64,000 bases of DNA, from contig NW_022145606.1 of assembly GCF_000002235.5 (NCBI RefSeq), positions 24,118,095-24,182,094 of the forward strand, given 5' to 3'. Both the position numbers and the translations under genes were made by a program. The stretch is from Strongylocentrotus purpuratus. Its lineage: Eukaryota > Echinodermata > Echinoidea > Camarodonta > Strongylocentrotidae. The notes under the pieces are model-generated. The model saw only the letters and a program-made list of their open reading frames with translations, was not told the origin of the DNA and made no database searches. Positions 27,201 through 42,200 of the stretch are shown piece after piece (the first letter of the stretch is position 1; each line of letters starts with the position of its first letter).

Positions 27201-30200
27201 TTCCTGCCAAACAAAACCGGAAATTTGTTTCATAGCATAACATATATTCTTTTTGAAAGTTTGCCGTCTCAAATTACGGAGTAAAAAAAAGAAGAAGAAA
27301 TATGCTTACTTGAAGGAGTAACCTTAATAGGTAGGGTCTGATCTGGTGAGACTACACATCCAGGTGTGAATGAGATATCATCAATGCTCATATGATCGTC
27401 CAAACCGCCCGCCACGCCCTCTATTAGAATCTAAAAACAAATGGACAGACAGAATAATTATTAGTGTATCCGATTAAAACTATTATAATTGTTTTGTTCT
27501 GTGCAAGTTATTCTCCATGCACAGGGAAAACTGAAACCTCAACATGAAAAACAAAAACGAGAAACCTACACCCCACAAGCACGCACACAAACACCCATAT
27601 TTGACATTAAAGGATTACGTCATATAACTTTTTATTGATTTTATATTTTGCTACAATCAATGAAACTATGTTAACATTGTGCAATTACTCCCGGAACTAC
27701 TACATTGTATTTGTAATAAACCACATTGAATTGAATCGAATTGAATTGAAATCATTTAACCTGAAGACAAAAGACACATATACCAAGAATCAGAATCCTT
27801 ACCTGGAATTTGCTTCCTGGTTCGAGGTCCGCGATACCTCTCAGCCACGCATCTCCTTGCGGACCGGATTTAGACCAGATGGATTGTGGGTTATCAGAGA
27901 GTGATATCAAGGTCATGACCCTAAGTGTCCCGACGTTAGCTCCGTTTATGTGGTACCAAAATCTCATCTACAAGGAAGAATTAAAGCAATTCAATTATTT
28001 GTTCATTAAACAAAATAGAGTCTTCATTAAATTCTTTCTTTCTTGCTTTTTGCCTTTTTATTATTTCCCTCCATTTTCCCTCCTTTTTATCTATAAAAAA
28101 CAACTCAAAAGTCCTACATAAAGAAATTTAAACACAATGTATAAAGTATATGATGCTGTATTCATTTAGTATTTCTTTAAAAAAAAGGTACATTTAAAAC
28201 AAAAGTAGTGAATTATGCCTGAAACAAGAATTATCAATTTTCCTACTAAAAAGTCAGGAGAAACAGCATTATCTTTAAACAAATAAATAAGAAATAAGAT
28301 ATATATCTCACCTGACAGTCACCAGCCTTAGGTCTAGAATAGATGAGACCATCGAGCCTTGCTCTCTTGTTAGCATCCTTGTCATATGTATACAGGTAGA
28401 GATAATGTCCTGCATGAAAGGTATCAGATGGAATAGGGCTTGAATTCAGATTATGTTCAATCTTTTACTTAGAAATATGAGTACATTTAGGACATTTTCG
28501 GGTAATCTTGATTATTAGCTATCACCTGATGGATTATTAAGGGTGTGATCCACCCAAGGAGCACAACAATACACCCTTGGACATTTTCAGGTAATCTTGA
28601 TTAACCTATCACTAGTTGGGTTATTTAAGTTATTAACGGTGTGGTCATCCCAAGGAACAACAACCTACCAAACCACAACCTACATCACCACCACCGCCAG
28701 TACCCTTACCACCGCAAATACAACAACTACTACCACTGCCCGCACTATTTCCACAAACACCACCCCCTTCTTTAACTTCTTCAAACAGCATTCATAATGC
28801 TCCGTTATAGAAATATTAAGTTTCTTTATTTCATGTATATAATTATACGTTAATCGCATTTTGTCATGAAGTTTAAATTGTTAGCAAATTTGTATTATAC
28901 CTCTCGTTTACATGTTCAGATATTTTATTTGAAAAATGCAAAAAATTGAATTTAATGAAATAAAAGAAAAATATTGAAGAGCTTCTTACCTGATGGATTA
29001 TTAAGGGTGTGGTCGACTCCTGGCGCACCGCCCTGCGCCCCCTGGTTACCCGTCATCCACAACCAATCAAGGTCATCATCTCTGTTTTGACTCCAATCAC
29101 AGAGATTCATCTCAAAGTCGCATCTCTGATATGCGTCTAAAAACAAACACATACAAAAAGATTGCTTGGTACATACTTAATATCAGCTCTCATTGACATA
29201 TGTACTAAAATGTTAAAATAAGTAACTCCATATCTACCTAAGACATAACAAAAAATACACAATAATATCTGGTAGACCACGAAACTTCTATATTCTTTAT
29301 GGAGCATTGCATGTTTTACTCACCACAAGTCCTTTCGTCCGTCCCATCGGTACAATCGTCCGAATAATCGCATTTCTTGGAGAAGGGCACACATAGAAGA
29401 TTGTCGCATTTGACCTCGCAAGGAACATACGACTCCACCTTGCAGCCATCAAGTTTGATGTCATCGACGGCGATCATGTCACTGTCGTCCGACATGACGA
29501 CGACAAATTTGATCTGTGAGTAGAAAGAACATGATTAGAGACAGAAACATACATGTTCGCTTTTACCTTCAGTGGCAGATTATGATATCAAAATCAAGTA
29601 TTTAGAAAAATATCAAATATTGGTCATGATGTTTGAAGCAACATGTTCAACTTGGTTGAGAAAGTTGAAAGTTTTGTTTGCCTCTTTTCATGAAGTGATT
29701 GTGAGAATATGATAAATCTTAATATGTAACGTTTATATCTTCTAGAACTTTATTTATCAATCTAGATAAAGTGATAGATACTGACCAATAACGTTCAGAG
29801 AAGTTATAGACTTTACCTATCGAAGATAAACCGCACTTTTTGTTCTTGTCCTCTTACCGAGGTGTTTTATTTCACATATTTCACATTTCATATATATTTA
29901 CATCAATTTACATTTTAACATAATAAAAAAAGACAAAATATTTAAATAAATAGTTACAACCTAAACATTTCTTGAAAAATTTCTTTGTGTTTCGTTAATA
30001 AAAAAAACTTTGTTTATTTGCTAGATAAACCGCATTGAACCATATTTTCGCCATCATTTCATGATGGGAGGCAAGAACAATATTGTGTCAACTTCAATTG
30101 GAGAACAGCGTATTCCTCTATACCTGGTAGCTTGTTATTTGTCTTCCCAATCCGACCGTGGCTTGGGTCCACGTTGCAACCGACGTTGAGGGCACCAGCC

Positions 30201-33200
30201 ACAAATCAGCCTTGTCAGCGGGGTCGCTAGCATTGATAACTTGCATGTAGAACTCGGTCAGTGGAGCGCTGGTTGACACCTAGATCAAAGAATACAGATT
30301 AGATTAGTCAGACAATGAGTTTAGACGGAGGAACATGAATGGTAACTGAGATACGAGACATTATATAGTGAATCTGTCGCAACGGCTATCTGTCAATAAA
30401 GACAATGTGCCTCTCTCTTTCTCGAACCCCCCCCCCCCACACACACACACAATGTCTTTTAGAACATGCTAAGAAAGGCCACTGGTCTACAGTGGTCTGT
30501 GGTGGATTTATTAGCAACAGATAAGAGTTTTGTTGCTGTATATAATTTTCCTTGTGTTTTGCTACTCTGCATTGACAATTAATTTATATGATATATGCTT
30601 ACAAACAGGATATTGATTTGTTGCATTGCATTGTAACTGGGTTAATATGACGTATATGTTTATAAACAGATTAATGATGTACATCAATGAAGTTCAATAT
30701 AACCAATTCAATACATTACACAACTTTGACGGTATAGTATTTCTCCATCAATGAACAAAAAGGTTTTGTGTAACCTTGATGGACAGTCTCTTACCTGATA
30801 AAGATACCAGAATGTCATGGTGCAGTCCGGTGAGGTGTCTGGAAGGACTGTACTCACGAGTCTAGCTGGTTCATTGAACTGCCCATTGCCACTGCCAACC
30901 GTCATGTAGAAGCCTTGTTAAACAAATACCACGCACATTTATTTCATTTAGATGCCTACAAGCCTACAATAGTGGATAGAATAATATGAATCCTAGCCTC
31001 ATCGTTAGAATTAAAATTAAAAATACTCTGATATATATATATGCAGTTACCAGAAAACTCATATTTCAATTCAATAAATGTGGAAAGACATGCTCCGATA
31101 TTTCTTTGATGGGTAAACTATTGTGTAAAACTATTAATATGAATCTTTACGTACAAATTAAAAAATTAAACAATTAAACATGCCGTAAAAGGTATGAGGT
31201 AAACAATTCAAAACTATCTTTTGGCAAGACAATTTAATATATATATTCGTTCGCAAGAAATTAATTTGCACTTTCCACTGTCCACCAGGTAAAGTAGTAA
31301 ATGGGGAAGCTGTGCTACAGCCAGGGTAATAATAATACATCCCTGATATAAATACACGCGCAATATTAATGCAGCTTTCCTTCTCTTCCTCGTTCCCTTC
31401 TTCTTCTTCTTCTTTTTTCCCCTTCTCCTCCTCCTTCCTCTACTTCTTAGTATTCTCATCCTCTCCTTCTCCTCCTTATTCTTCTTCTTGTCCACCACTT
31501 CCTCCTTTTTCTTCCTCTTTTTCTTCTTCTCCTTCTTCTTCTTCTTCGTAATATTATTATCACCAATAGTATATTATAATCTTACCACCAGCATCTTGGA
31601 GAAGATCACTCTGGTCTCTCATCCAAGCGAAGCTACCATAGCTGTCATCCTGGTAACCACAAAGTCCATTCTCAAAGTCACAGGATCCTATAAGATTTGA
31701 AAACGAAATTATTAATTGAAATATCCTCTTAACAGAAATTTGCTATCAATATCCCCACCCATCATCATAACCATCTCCATTATCGTCAACATCACTAATA
31801 CATGCATCATCATTATTATGATCAAAATTATCCTCATCATCATCATCATAGCACCACCATTACTTAACCATTGCCGTGGCACAATCACCCTATTATCTTC
31901 ACCATTAGTAATATCACTATCAACATTATTATGGTACATGCAGATCCTCCTCCTCCTTATCATCATCATGACCACTCTCCTCCTCCTCCTCCCTTGTGTC
32001 ATCATCATCGACATCCTCCCCCTCCTCCTCCTTAAGATCATCATTACCACCACCATCACCATCCTCCTCCTCCTCCTTAAGATCATCATCACCACCACCA
32101 TCACCATCCTCCTTCTCCTCATCCTTATTAGATCATCATCACCGCCATCATCACCATCATCCCCATCATCACCAAACAAGTCTTTTTCAATAAACTCCTT
32201 ACCGCAAGCAGCCTCATCCTCTCCTCCAGAGCAATCGTTCTCATAATTACAGTAGAGCTCCAGGTCAATACAGGTCAGATCAGAGCACGTCCACTTTCCG
32301 GGTCCACATGGACCGTACGTAACGATAGGGGGCGACGTTGCACCGGGTTGTAATTCATCTTTTCGAGATAAAAAAATCCAGCAATTAATGAATTAAGTTT
32401 TCAGCGTAATGAGCTCAAAAATGAAGAGTAATATACGTGTCATTGGAACAAAAATGAATGGATCTGACAATAGACAAACATTGATTGTAAACTGTTTTTC
32501 ACAGTAGCTCATACACAATGTATGTTTTGAAAACAGAGAATGAGACTTTGAACAGTGTGTAGATTTAATCTTTTGATCTTTAATTTGTGACCCACCATCG
32601 TGAGATGGACATAAAACTGTGATGTTTACAAGTTATATGTCAAAGTTTTTTTGTAGAAACTTTGGACACAATTTTTTTTTTCAAATACAAAAACATATAT
32701 CAAATAAAGGGAGTTATATTATATTGGAGGTTTGTATGAATTAGAATTGACAATTTTCGTAATGTTATCATAATTAATTCATAAATATTTGTTAATATCC
32801 TCGTTGAAAACTATTTAATTCACCCGGTACCAATAATTGTATTTCAATATTCAGAATGCGAATAGGGTACATTAATTGTTGCTAGGTAGGACAAACATCT
32901 TGGCTTATCCTACTTACCTGTAATGTATGTAATTTGCATTCTAACTATTCACATACAATTATATGTAACGGGTAAATGAAATCATTTGTAACCAGAGACA
33001 TAACAACGATTTGTGCATTAAATTTGATTACATTACGAAAATGGTATATTCACTTACTTGGAGATCTGATGCAATCAGGTGTTATAGAGGTGTCATCAAT
33101 GGCTATATCACCAGCAGGGCCATCGCCTCGAAGAGCTTCGATTACGATCTAATAACAAAAAAAGAAACAACCAACATATTTGTGATCTTATTACATGTAC

Positions 33201-36200
33201 ATGTTACATTGTACCTGTAGTCCAGGCATAATTTGATATGACCTCCCACTAATTGCAACAGAAAATGTCTCGACTGTTTTGTGCTCTTGGAGGTGTCCAT
33301 TATAACATATCAAAAGTCTTAAGGAATCCAGGTGGGGGAAAGTGCCATGGCGGCCATTTTTTCAAAATGGCCGCCATGTATAACTAATATTGTACAATTC
33401 TGGGGATTTCTTTTTAACAGCACCTCATTTTACCATGAATAAGGTGTCATATGAAAGACAATTACATTTCCTACAAGATGATACCTCATTCATTGGGTTT
33501 CGGGATGATTTGCTTACCAATTTTGAGCCAAAAGTGTGATTTTTTACCATTTTTTTCAAAAATGTGAATTGCGCCAAAATACATATTTCTCCATATTTAT
33601 TTGATTATTATGCTAACCAACTTGAAACTTGCTGAAAGACTTTTCAGCATCTTGGTTGATATCATATCCAAATTTCAAGTCTATTACTTTTCAAATTAAA
33701 AAGTTATAGCGCTCTAAAGTTGAAACTTTGTTATGAGCCAAAATGGCAAATTTGGTTGCTAAGGGCTATCTTCTCCTTAGCAACGGTAACATATTGGGGT
33801 GAGAAATAGAATATATCACGAGAAATTGCTATCACCAAGCAGGTGACTACTTTTATAGGAAGTATGATGTCAAATGATGCATTTTCATCCAATTTTAATA
33901 ATAAATATCACTTAGTTCCCGTTGCTATGGTAATAATATGCCTAGCAACCGATATAAAACACATATTTTTGTTGTAAATCTAATATTTCCCATATCTCTG
34001 CTTCTAAATAACATAGAGAGTTTTGATTTTAAGTGCTAAACATACAATTCCAGAGACAAGGAATCAAATTAATTAAATTTTTTATGAGCTAAACCTAGCC
34101 AAAAAGCCAAAACGGCAGCCATTTTCCAAAATGGCCGCCATAAACCTGATATTTCGCAATATCTCTACTTGTAAATGACTTAGGGCTTTGATTTTCAGTG
34201 CTAAATATACATTTTCTGGGCCCAGGAATCCTTTGAAACACATTTTAATGAGCTAAACCTGACCAAAAAGCCGAAATGGCAGCCATTTTCCCAAATGGCT
34301 GCCATACACCTGGTAATTCCCAATATTTCTACTTCTAAAGGCTTAGAATTTTAGTGCAAAACATACATTTTCTGGGGCTAGGAATCCAATGACACACATT
34401 TCAATAAGCTAAACCTGACCAAAAAGCATTATTCTGAGGATGTGTCAACTATATACCATGGCATGCCGTATGCCTGATGGACAACGTACATGTATAGGTC
34501 ATAATTATTCAAGGACATTATCTTGTAATCCTGTGACGAAAGGAAGGATGCCAGAAACAGTCAAAGCCCGTGTCCTCCATGTGCATGACCTTCATGCTGC
34601 AGATGCAGTGTACCACCAGGTCTGCAGTGTTAACTAATGCTGTGATGTCTCATGGAACAGACATACCTGATTTCAGTTCGGAGTTTGTCTAGTATGCTGC
34701 AGACAAATGTAGACCACAACATCTGTACCCTTTATGGTAACAATACATTCCATGGCATGGGGATGATTGCTGCCATAACCCCAGCCACCAAGATATCGAT
34801 GGAGGTGACCTACCCTCAGGGCGCAGGTCACCTCCATCGATATCTCCACGGTGGGACGTATTCCTATCCATCACCACAAAGAAGAGAGCCGTGGTATGAC
34901 AACACTGACATACCAGAAGGTGATCAACATGAAGGCAAAGGACCTAACAGCAGACCTTGATCTCATGTGGAAGACATCCGTTATGTTCACCTCACCAAGA
35001 CCGGCATGGTCTGGACTGATGCAGCTAGTGCATCATGTTGACCACCCCGGGAAATCATCGGTGATGTTTCTCCCAATGATCGACATGAATCCCAGCGATG
35101 TCACTTGCATCTATTCCACACTGAAGTCTGTGTGTGAGCATGCTTGTCGGCATGGTGTTACGCCCATCATCACCTTTGACCAACCACTATGTTGGCTAGC
35201 CCTCATGATCATTGACCAACGATTCAAAGAAGGGTTCCATGTTGTCAGAAGAAGTGATCGCCTATGGGCTGGTCTGTCCGTAGATCTCACCATCGAACAG
35301 GTCCTAATGAGGAGTATGAAGACCAGCGGTGGCCTGACGAGAGGGCGAGGCATGGCAGAGCAACAGCGTCTCATATGGCTGCTCTCCATGCCTGCCTGTG
35401 CTGAAGTCAACAATGCTATTCAACAGCTTACAGGTGTAAACTATAACACTGGTGAACAAAACAAGGGCATGAAAAATGCTAGACAAGCACGTGACATGAA
35501 AGACACACATGCAGTTATCAGCTGTCTGAAAGAGAGAAAACCCTTCAGCTCAGATCCGAGCTTACGCAGCATTTCGACATGGGTACATGCAACCAGAAAA
35601 GTCAATGTGGATTCAGCAAAAACTGTTGGAACAGCAATCCTGACCAATATGGATGGACAAATTGCTGCTGACTACATTCAAGAGGAAGGATCAGGCCATC
35701 ACCTTGGCTTTGAAATCGGCAGTAAAGATTGATGGTGAGTCAGTACAAGTGGATCCCCAGCTGCTTTTCCAGCGACTGACAATTGCTGCGAAAGCTACAG
35801 AGGCTCTAGAGTCTGTGTTCAAATATGAGCTGTGCAGTTACCCACCAACTCTGTTTGATTCCTCACTGCTGCTCCGACAGCCCCATAAGCCAGTGCTAGC
35901 AGATGCTATCAGGACACTCCTGACAAAGGATGCACCAGGAATCACAGGCCAAGTCCACTACTTGTTGGATGTTGGGACACTAGTTCAGCGCATTCCATAG
36001 GCACGTGGCTCAACATACAAATGTATCTGCACGCAATACACAGAGTATGTCCCAAAGAAGTATGGACAGGCAACAGTCGTGTTTGATGGATATGATAGTA
36101 CATCAACAAAGGGTACAGCACACCAAAGACGTGCAAGAGGGAATGCTGGAGCAACGGTGACGTTTGATGAAGATTTGCAGGCTACAATGCAGAAGGAACA

Positions 36201-39200
36201 ATTCCTGGCAAACAAGACAAATAAGCAGCACTTCATCAACATGTTCAGCACCAAACTAGGGGCAAAGAACTGCCAGACACATCATGCTGCAGGTGACGTT
36301 GGTCTCCTCATAGTGCAGAAAGCAGTGGAGTCTGCAGCCACCACTGATACTGTGCTGATCGGAGATGACACAGATCTACTCATCTTGCTCATCTACCACA
36401 CCAACCTCGAGTCATGTGACCTGTTTTTTCAACCCGAGCCAAAGAAGAATGTGAAGATACCGCGTGTCTGGAACATGAAGTCTGTCAAACAGCAGTTAGG
36501 CCCTGATGTTTCACAGCACATTTTCTTCATGCACGCTCTCCTGGGATGTGATACTACTTCCCGCGTGCATGGCTTTGACAAGGGAGCTTCCCTTCACAAA
36601 TTTAAAACCAGTGCGCAGTGCGCACTTCCGTTAACAATCAAATTGTGTTTGGCAGACCGACAGCGTCCACCGATGATGTTGTAGATCGAAGCAGGAGAGA
36701 AAGCCTTGGCTTGCCTGTACAATGGGAAGCCTGCAGAGTCGCTCAATGTGGTGCGACATAAGCGGTTCTGCTAGAAGGTCGCCTCCAGCATTTCTCATGT
36801 TCAACCCCAAAGTCTACCGTCCACATCAGCAGCAGCGAAACACCACAGCCTTCGCGCCTACTACCAGGTCCGGCAGTGGAAGGGCATTGCAGCTGATGAG
36901 CTACGATCAGATGACTGGCGGGAAAGCAGTGAAGGAGTCATGCTCGTACAGACGGACTTGCCACCAGCTCTAGAAGAGCTCCTCAAGATGATCCGCTGCA
37001 ACTGCCAGATAGAATGCAGCAGTCTGAAGTGCACCTGCAAGAAGCAGAGCATAGAGTGCTCAGCTGCATGTGGCAACTGTAGAGGGTCAGCATGCACGAA
37101 CTCAACCCAAGTTGCATGTGACAGTGATGACGATGAATAGACTTTTTGAGGAAGATTGATGGATCGAAGATGTGGTAACTACATGCAGTATTATAATAAT
37201 TATGACCTATACATGAACGTTGTCCATCAGGCATACGGCATGCCATGGTATTTAGTTGACACATCCTCAGAATAATGCTTTTTGATCAGGTTTAGCTTAT
37301 TGAAATGTGTGTCATTGGATTCCTAGCCCCAGAAAATGTACATTTTGCACTATAATTCTAAGCCTTTAGAAGTAGAAATATTGAGAATTATCAGGTTTAT
37401 GGCAGCCATTTGGGAAAATGGCTGCCATTTCGGCTTTTTGGTCAGGTTTAGCTCATTGAAATGTGTTTCAAAGGATTCCTGGGCCCAGAAAAGGTATATT
37501 TAGCACTGAAAATCAAAGCCCTAAGTCATTAAGAAGCAGAGATATTGCGAAATATCAGGTTTATGGCGGCCATCTTGGAAAATGGCTGCCGTTTCGGCTT
37601 TTTGGCTAGGTTTAGCTCATTAAAATTTAATTAATTTGATTCCTTGTCTCTGGAAATGTATGTTTAGCACTTAAAATCAAAACTCTCTATGTTATTTAGA
37701 AGCAGAGATATGGGAAATATTAGATTTACAACAAAAATATGTGTTTTATATCGGTTGCTAGGCATATTATTACCATAGCAACGGGAACTAAGCGATATTT
37801 ATCATTAAAATTGGATGAAAATGCTTCATTTGACATCATACTTCCTATAAAAGTAGTCACCTGCTTGTTGATAGCAATTTCTCGTGATATATTCTATTTC
37901 TCACGCCAATATGTTACCGTTGCTAAGGAGAAGATAGCCCTTAGCAACCAAATTTGCCATTTTGGCTCATAACAAAGTTTCAACTTTAGAGCGCTATAAC
38001 TTTTTAATTTGAAAAGTAATAGACTTGAAATTTGGATATGATATCAACCAGGATGCTGAACAGTTTTTCAGCAAGTTTCAAGTCCGTTAGCATAATAATC
38101 AAATAAATATGGAGAAATATGTATTTTGGCGCAATTCATATTTTTGAAAAAAATGGTAAAAAATCACACTTTTGGCTAATAATTGGTAAGCAAATCATCA
38201 CAAAACCTATTGAATGAGGTATCATCTTGTAGGAAATGTAATTGTCTTTCATATGACACCTTATTCATGGTAAAATGAGGTGCTGTTAAAAAGTGATCCC
38301 AAGAATTGTACAACAGTAGTTATACATGGCGGCCATTTTGAAAAATGGCCGCCACGGAACTTTCCCCCACCTGGATTCCTTAAGACTTTTGATATGTTAT
38401 AGAGGACATATTTCTGGGTATAAAACAGTTGACAGACTTTCTGTTGCAATTAGTGGGAGGTTGACCCCTTTTTTTTCACGAAATGCCTGGACTACTGGTC
38501 CATACACACAACATAATTATAATAATAGTCACAATTCTAAAGCGCGTAAACTACGTTTCTAAGCGCTTTACATTGTAATTATGTAATTCATGATCACGAT
38601 AAAATGAAAACATGCTGTGCTGGATTCAAAACTAAGTTCATGTGTTATCTTCACTAAGTAACACAGTAAAACAACACCACGTTATTTATTGTTTACATCT
38701 TGTAATTAGTTATAGTATGTAATCAGCTGGAAAGTGATAAATGGAAATGTTATCTATGTCATATGTAATGTACATGGTCTAGAAATCTTTCATGTCCAAT
38801 GTCACACATTGCATATTTAAATTAATATTACAAAAATAAATTGTTCTCAAATGATTTTGAATGCTTATCGGGTCTCTTCAAATAAACTGTTGATCTATGA
38901 AGAGTTACGGAGAGTAAATATTTCACACAAAAGGGTATACGAGAGATTTTTGTATCTTTGTAACATCTGCAACGTCCTAGTAATCATTGGACGCAGTAAG
39001 ATGTAATAGAAAAAAGTGAGCGTGATTAAAAAAAGCCTTTAAGTTAGCTGTGACTCAAAAGAGAAAACATTTAATGTCATCTGGACGTCAAGATCTGATG
39101 TGACTTGAACATCCTCAAGTTCCGAATAAACTTTGAAAACAACAAGTAATCAAATATTTACGACTTTGGGATCGACACTTTTTGTCATCGACGCCTTTCT

Positions 39201-42200
39201 ATCATCTGGGACGCAAACGAAATGTCATCTTATCTGGAAGTTAAGATCTAATATGCCTTCAAGTTCACCAACTTCTGAGTAATCATTGAACACTACGAAA
39301 TATCATCAACACTTCAGGACGAGGATATAATCAATGACTCTTTTTCTTAATTTTGGGACGCATAAGAGTACAAAACAAATGTTACCTGGAAGTTGAGATC
39401 TGATGTGATTTCAACGTCCGCAAGCTCCCAGTAGTCATTGGAGCGCCCAGTCTTGGTAAACAGAGATGTGAGGTAGGCTCCGACTTATTAATTATGAATG
39501 TTTGAACTCTGCAAAATATCATCGAAAATTCAGGAGGGGGATATAATCAATGATTCTTTTCTGTCATCTGGGGCACAGAGGAGAACTATTCTTACCTGGA
39601 AGTTGAGATCTGATGTAACTTCAACATCGGCAAGCTCCCAGTAGTCATTGGAGTGCCCAGTCTTGCTGAACAGGGATGTGAGATAGGCTCCGACGCCGAC
39701 CCGGAAGTAGATGTTGAAGGTTCCGATGTCATCACCGAACATGTGGTACCACACACGGAACTGATGAGATAGAAATTTGATAACAATAAATTGTTAGCTT
39801 GTACAGCATCCTCAGTTTAATGACTTTAAAATGGTAAGCATGTTGTTTTCATATGTCCTGATAGATACGAAAGAGTTATTTCAATCTCTGTATCCATCGC
39901 TCTTTCTGTATCACTTACTATCTATATTCTCATGTATTTATATGTCAAGGTATGTATTTCTGTGTCTTGCCTTAAAAATGAACAGTTTCTTCATAATCAG
40001 TATACAAATTCCCTGTTCGGTAATAATCCCCTTGCTCTGCTGCAAGCTTTTTCTTCTCTCTGTCAATTTGTTCTACATCCCTATCTTCATTTATCCATTA
40101 TCTCTCTATCTATTCATCTCTTTATCTATTCATCTATCTGTTTATCTGTATCTCTACAGGTCCCCTCACATATCAATATATTTATCTATCTATCTTCATA
40201 TCCATTGTCTACCTTGAATAACTGTTGTATATTAGACATGGCAACTGTGAAAACATTTTCACCCTTTTTGTAAAAAAATAGCTGAGATCAGAATTGAACA
40301 GCAGATGTATTTTCTTTTTTTCAAATGATTAACCAAATAAGATAGAGGGAATGTGGATCTTGTTGTAAAATAACTCAAAATTACAAATAAACAAAACAAA
40401 CAGGAGTTTTATGTAGCGTAGCTGCTTATTATAGAAAATACATTTCCAGTGGCAGCGGTGGGATATGAACCATTAAAATGTGTATTCCATAAGGCTTGTT
40501 AACACACATGCCACAATTAACAACCTAAGAGAGAGAGAGAGAGAGAGGGGAAGACACAGAGAAAGAGAGATAAAAACGAAGAAAGTGAGATAGAAACAGA
40601 GAAAGAGAATGAATGAAAGAGATAGAAATATAGATAGAGAGAGACAGAGAGAGACAGAGAGAGACTGAAAGTGGAGAAAAGGGAGGTGCGGACGCTAAAC
40701 AGCAAACATTAAATTTCTGTTTCTAATGAGTATTAAAGTGCATATGGGACGCAAGAATCTTTATTTCTGTTAGCTTGTGTGTGAACGAGTTCTAAAATCA
40801 CGTTATGATGTGGACCTTACCCTGCAGTATGTGTTCTGATTGACCTGTTGATATGCAGGACTGAACAGTCTTGCTTTATCTCCTTCTGATAATCCCTGCT
40901 GGCTGGAGTCCATCACAAGATAGAATCCTGGAAAATCAACATGAATACACAAATTAATAAATTCGCACAAAATTTATTGTTTTTCACGGACAGGCTTTAA
41001 TAGCTCTTGTTAGATTTATCCCTCTTTTAAACTGATAAGAAAATACGCTTCTCGATGTTTCACTCACATGTGAACTCAGCTGAAACCACATATGTCAAAA
41101 ACTAGATTCCTACATGGCTCTTTAAAATGACGTTAGTGTCGATTCACAGTTCGAACATTAGGTCTATTTATTTGGGTGTTACCCATTATGTAAATGGTCT
41201 ATCAGACATATTGCATTTGACCAGCATGAATATTCTACGCCCACTATAATAATAATACGAATAAGAATACATGTATTGATGGTATTCTTTTGAAATCCAA
41301 ATCAAAGTTACCTGTATATTGTGTGGTATGGTCTCTGTATGGCCCGGTAGCATAGTTCTCTGTATCCGATGGTCCGGTCTTTCTGATGAAGTCAGTATCA
41401 TCATATATATCTTGAGTCCAATCACAGAAGTCGTCCTCAAAACTGCATTGATCATATCCTCCTACATAAATAATAAGTATGTATAGGTAATATTAATAAC
41501 ATGCAATAAGTAATAGTAAGTTCATTGACCATGAATCGCCTTTGTTTAAAAGTTTAAAATCAAAAGGTTTTTAAAAATTATTATGTTTAGAGCCGATGAG
41601 AATCCAGATCCTTTCAATCAAGGTACTTGACATGTTGTGTAGTTCAATATATGATATTTAATGTTAATGAACATAAAACCAGTGGTGTTAAATACTAGGC
41701 GAAACACAAAATTCCATCTTTTGTTGCCCAAGCCAAATAACATTAGCCTATACAAAAGTTATTCACTTGTCAATGATTGCTTCATGGAATAGCATACCTG
41801 TAAATGATTTTATATGTATTTAGGATGCCTGCATATCATATATTACAAGTCAGTACATGAATAGTAGTTTTCACAAAGAGAGAGCTAATTAGAAAGAGAG
41901 AGAGAGAGAGATAAAGGGGGTGATGTGGATATCATAAAGAATCCATCGTTTAAATTTGAAATATGCAATCTTGATCTGTCGTCAAGTATAGAGAAAAGCA
42001 TTGTTTAGTTTTATTACCGCAGAGGGCAGGCTCCTCATCCGACCCATCCCCGCAATCATCAGTAAAGTCACAAAGACGACTGGAGTCGATGCATGCATTG
42101 CGGGTACAACGGAACTCATCACTAGCACACGGCGACGACTGCTCATCTATAGTAATTAAGAAGAGAGAAAAACAAGAAAAAGATGAAGGAAATCAATAAG

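Larger units (their letters stand above)
33217..38496 (+). mobile_element. 5.28-kb DNA transposon with ~1.3-kb terminal inverted repeats, superfamily unassigned
   Basis: 33217-34509 is the reverse complement of 37195-38496 with high but imperfect identity: gtagtccaggca at the left matches tgcctggactac at the right, cttaaggaatccaggtgggg matches its complement near 38370, and the arms end at ataattatt. The 2.7-kb interior encodes a broken protein with PIN-like and CXC motifs. The outermost bases may be TA on both sides. It lies wholly inside a MAM7 intron, on the strand opposite the gene. Confidence 0.85.

Noticed and set aside
34851-35732. Host gene of 293 codons
   Set aside because: It lies exactly between two 1.3-kb inverted repeats and belongs to the transposon's broken protein.
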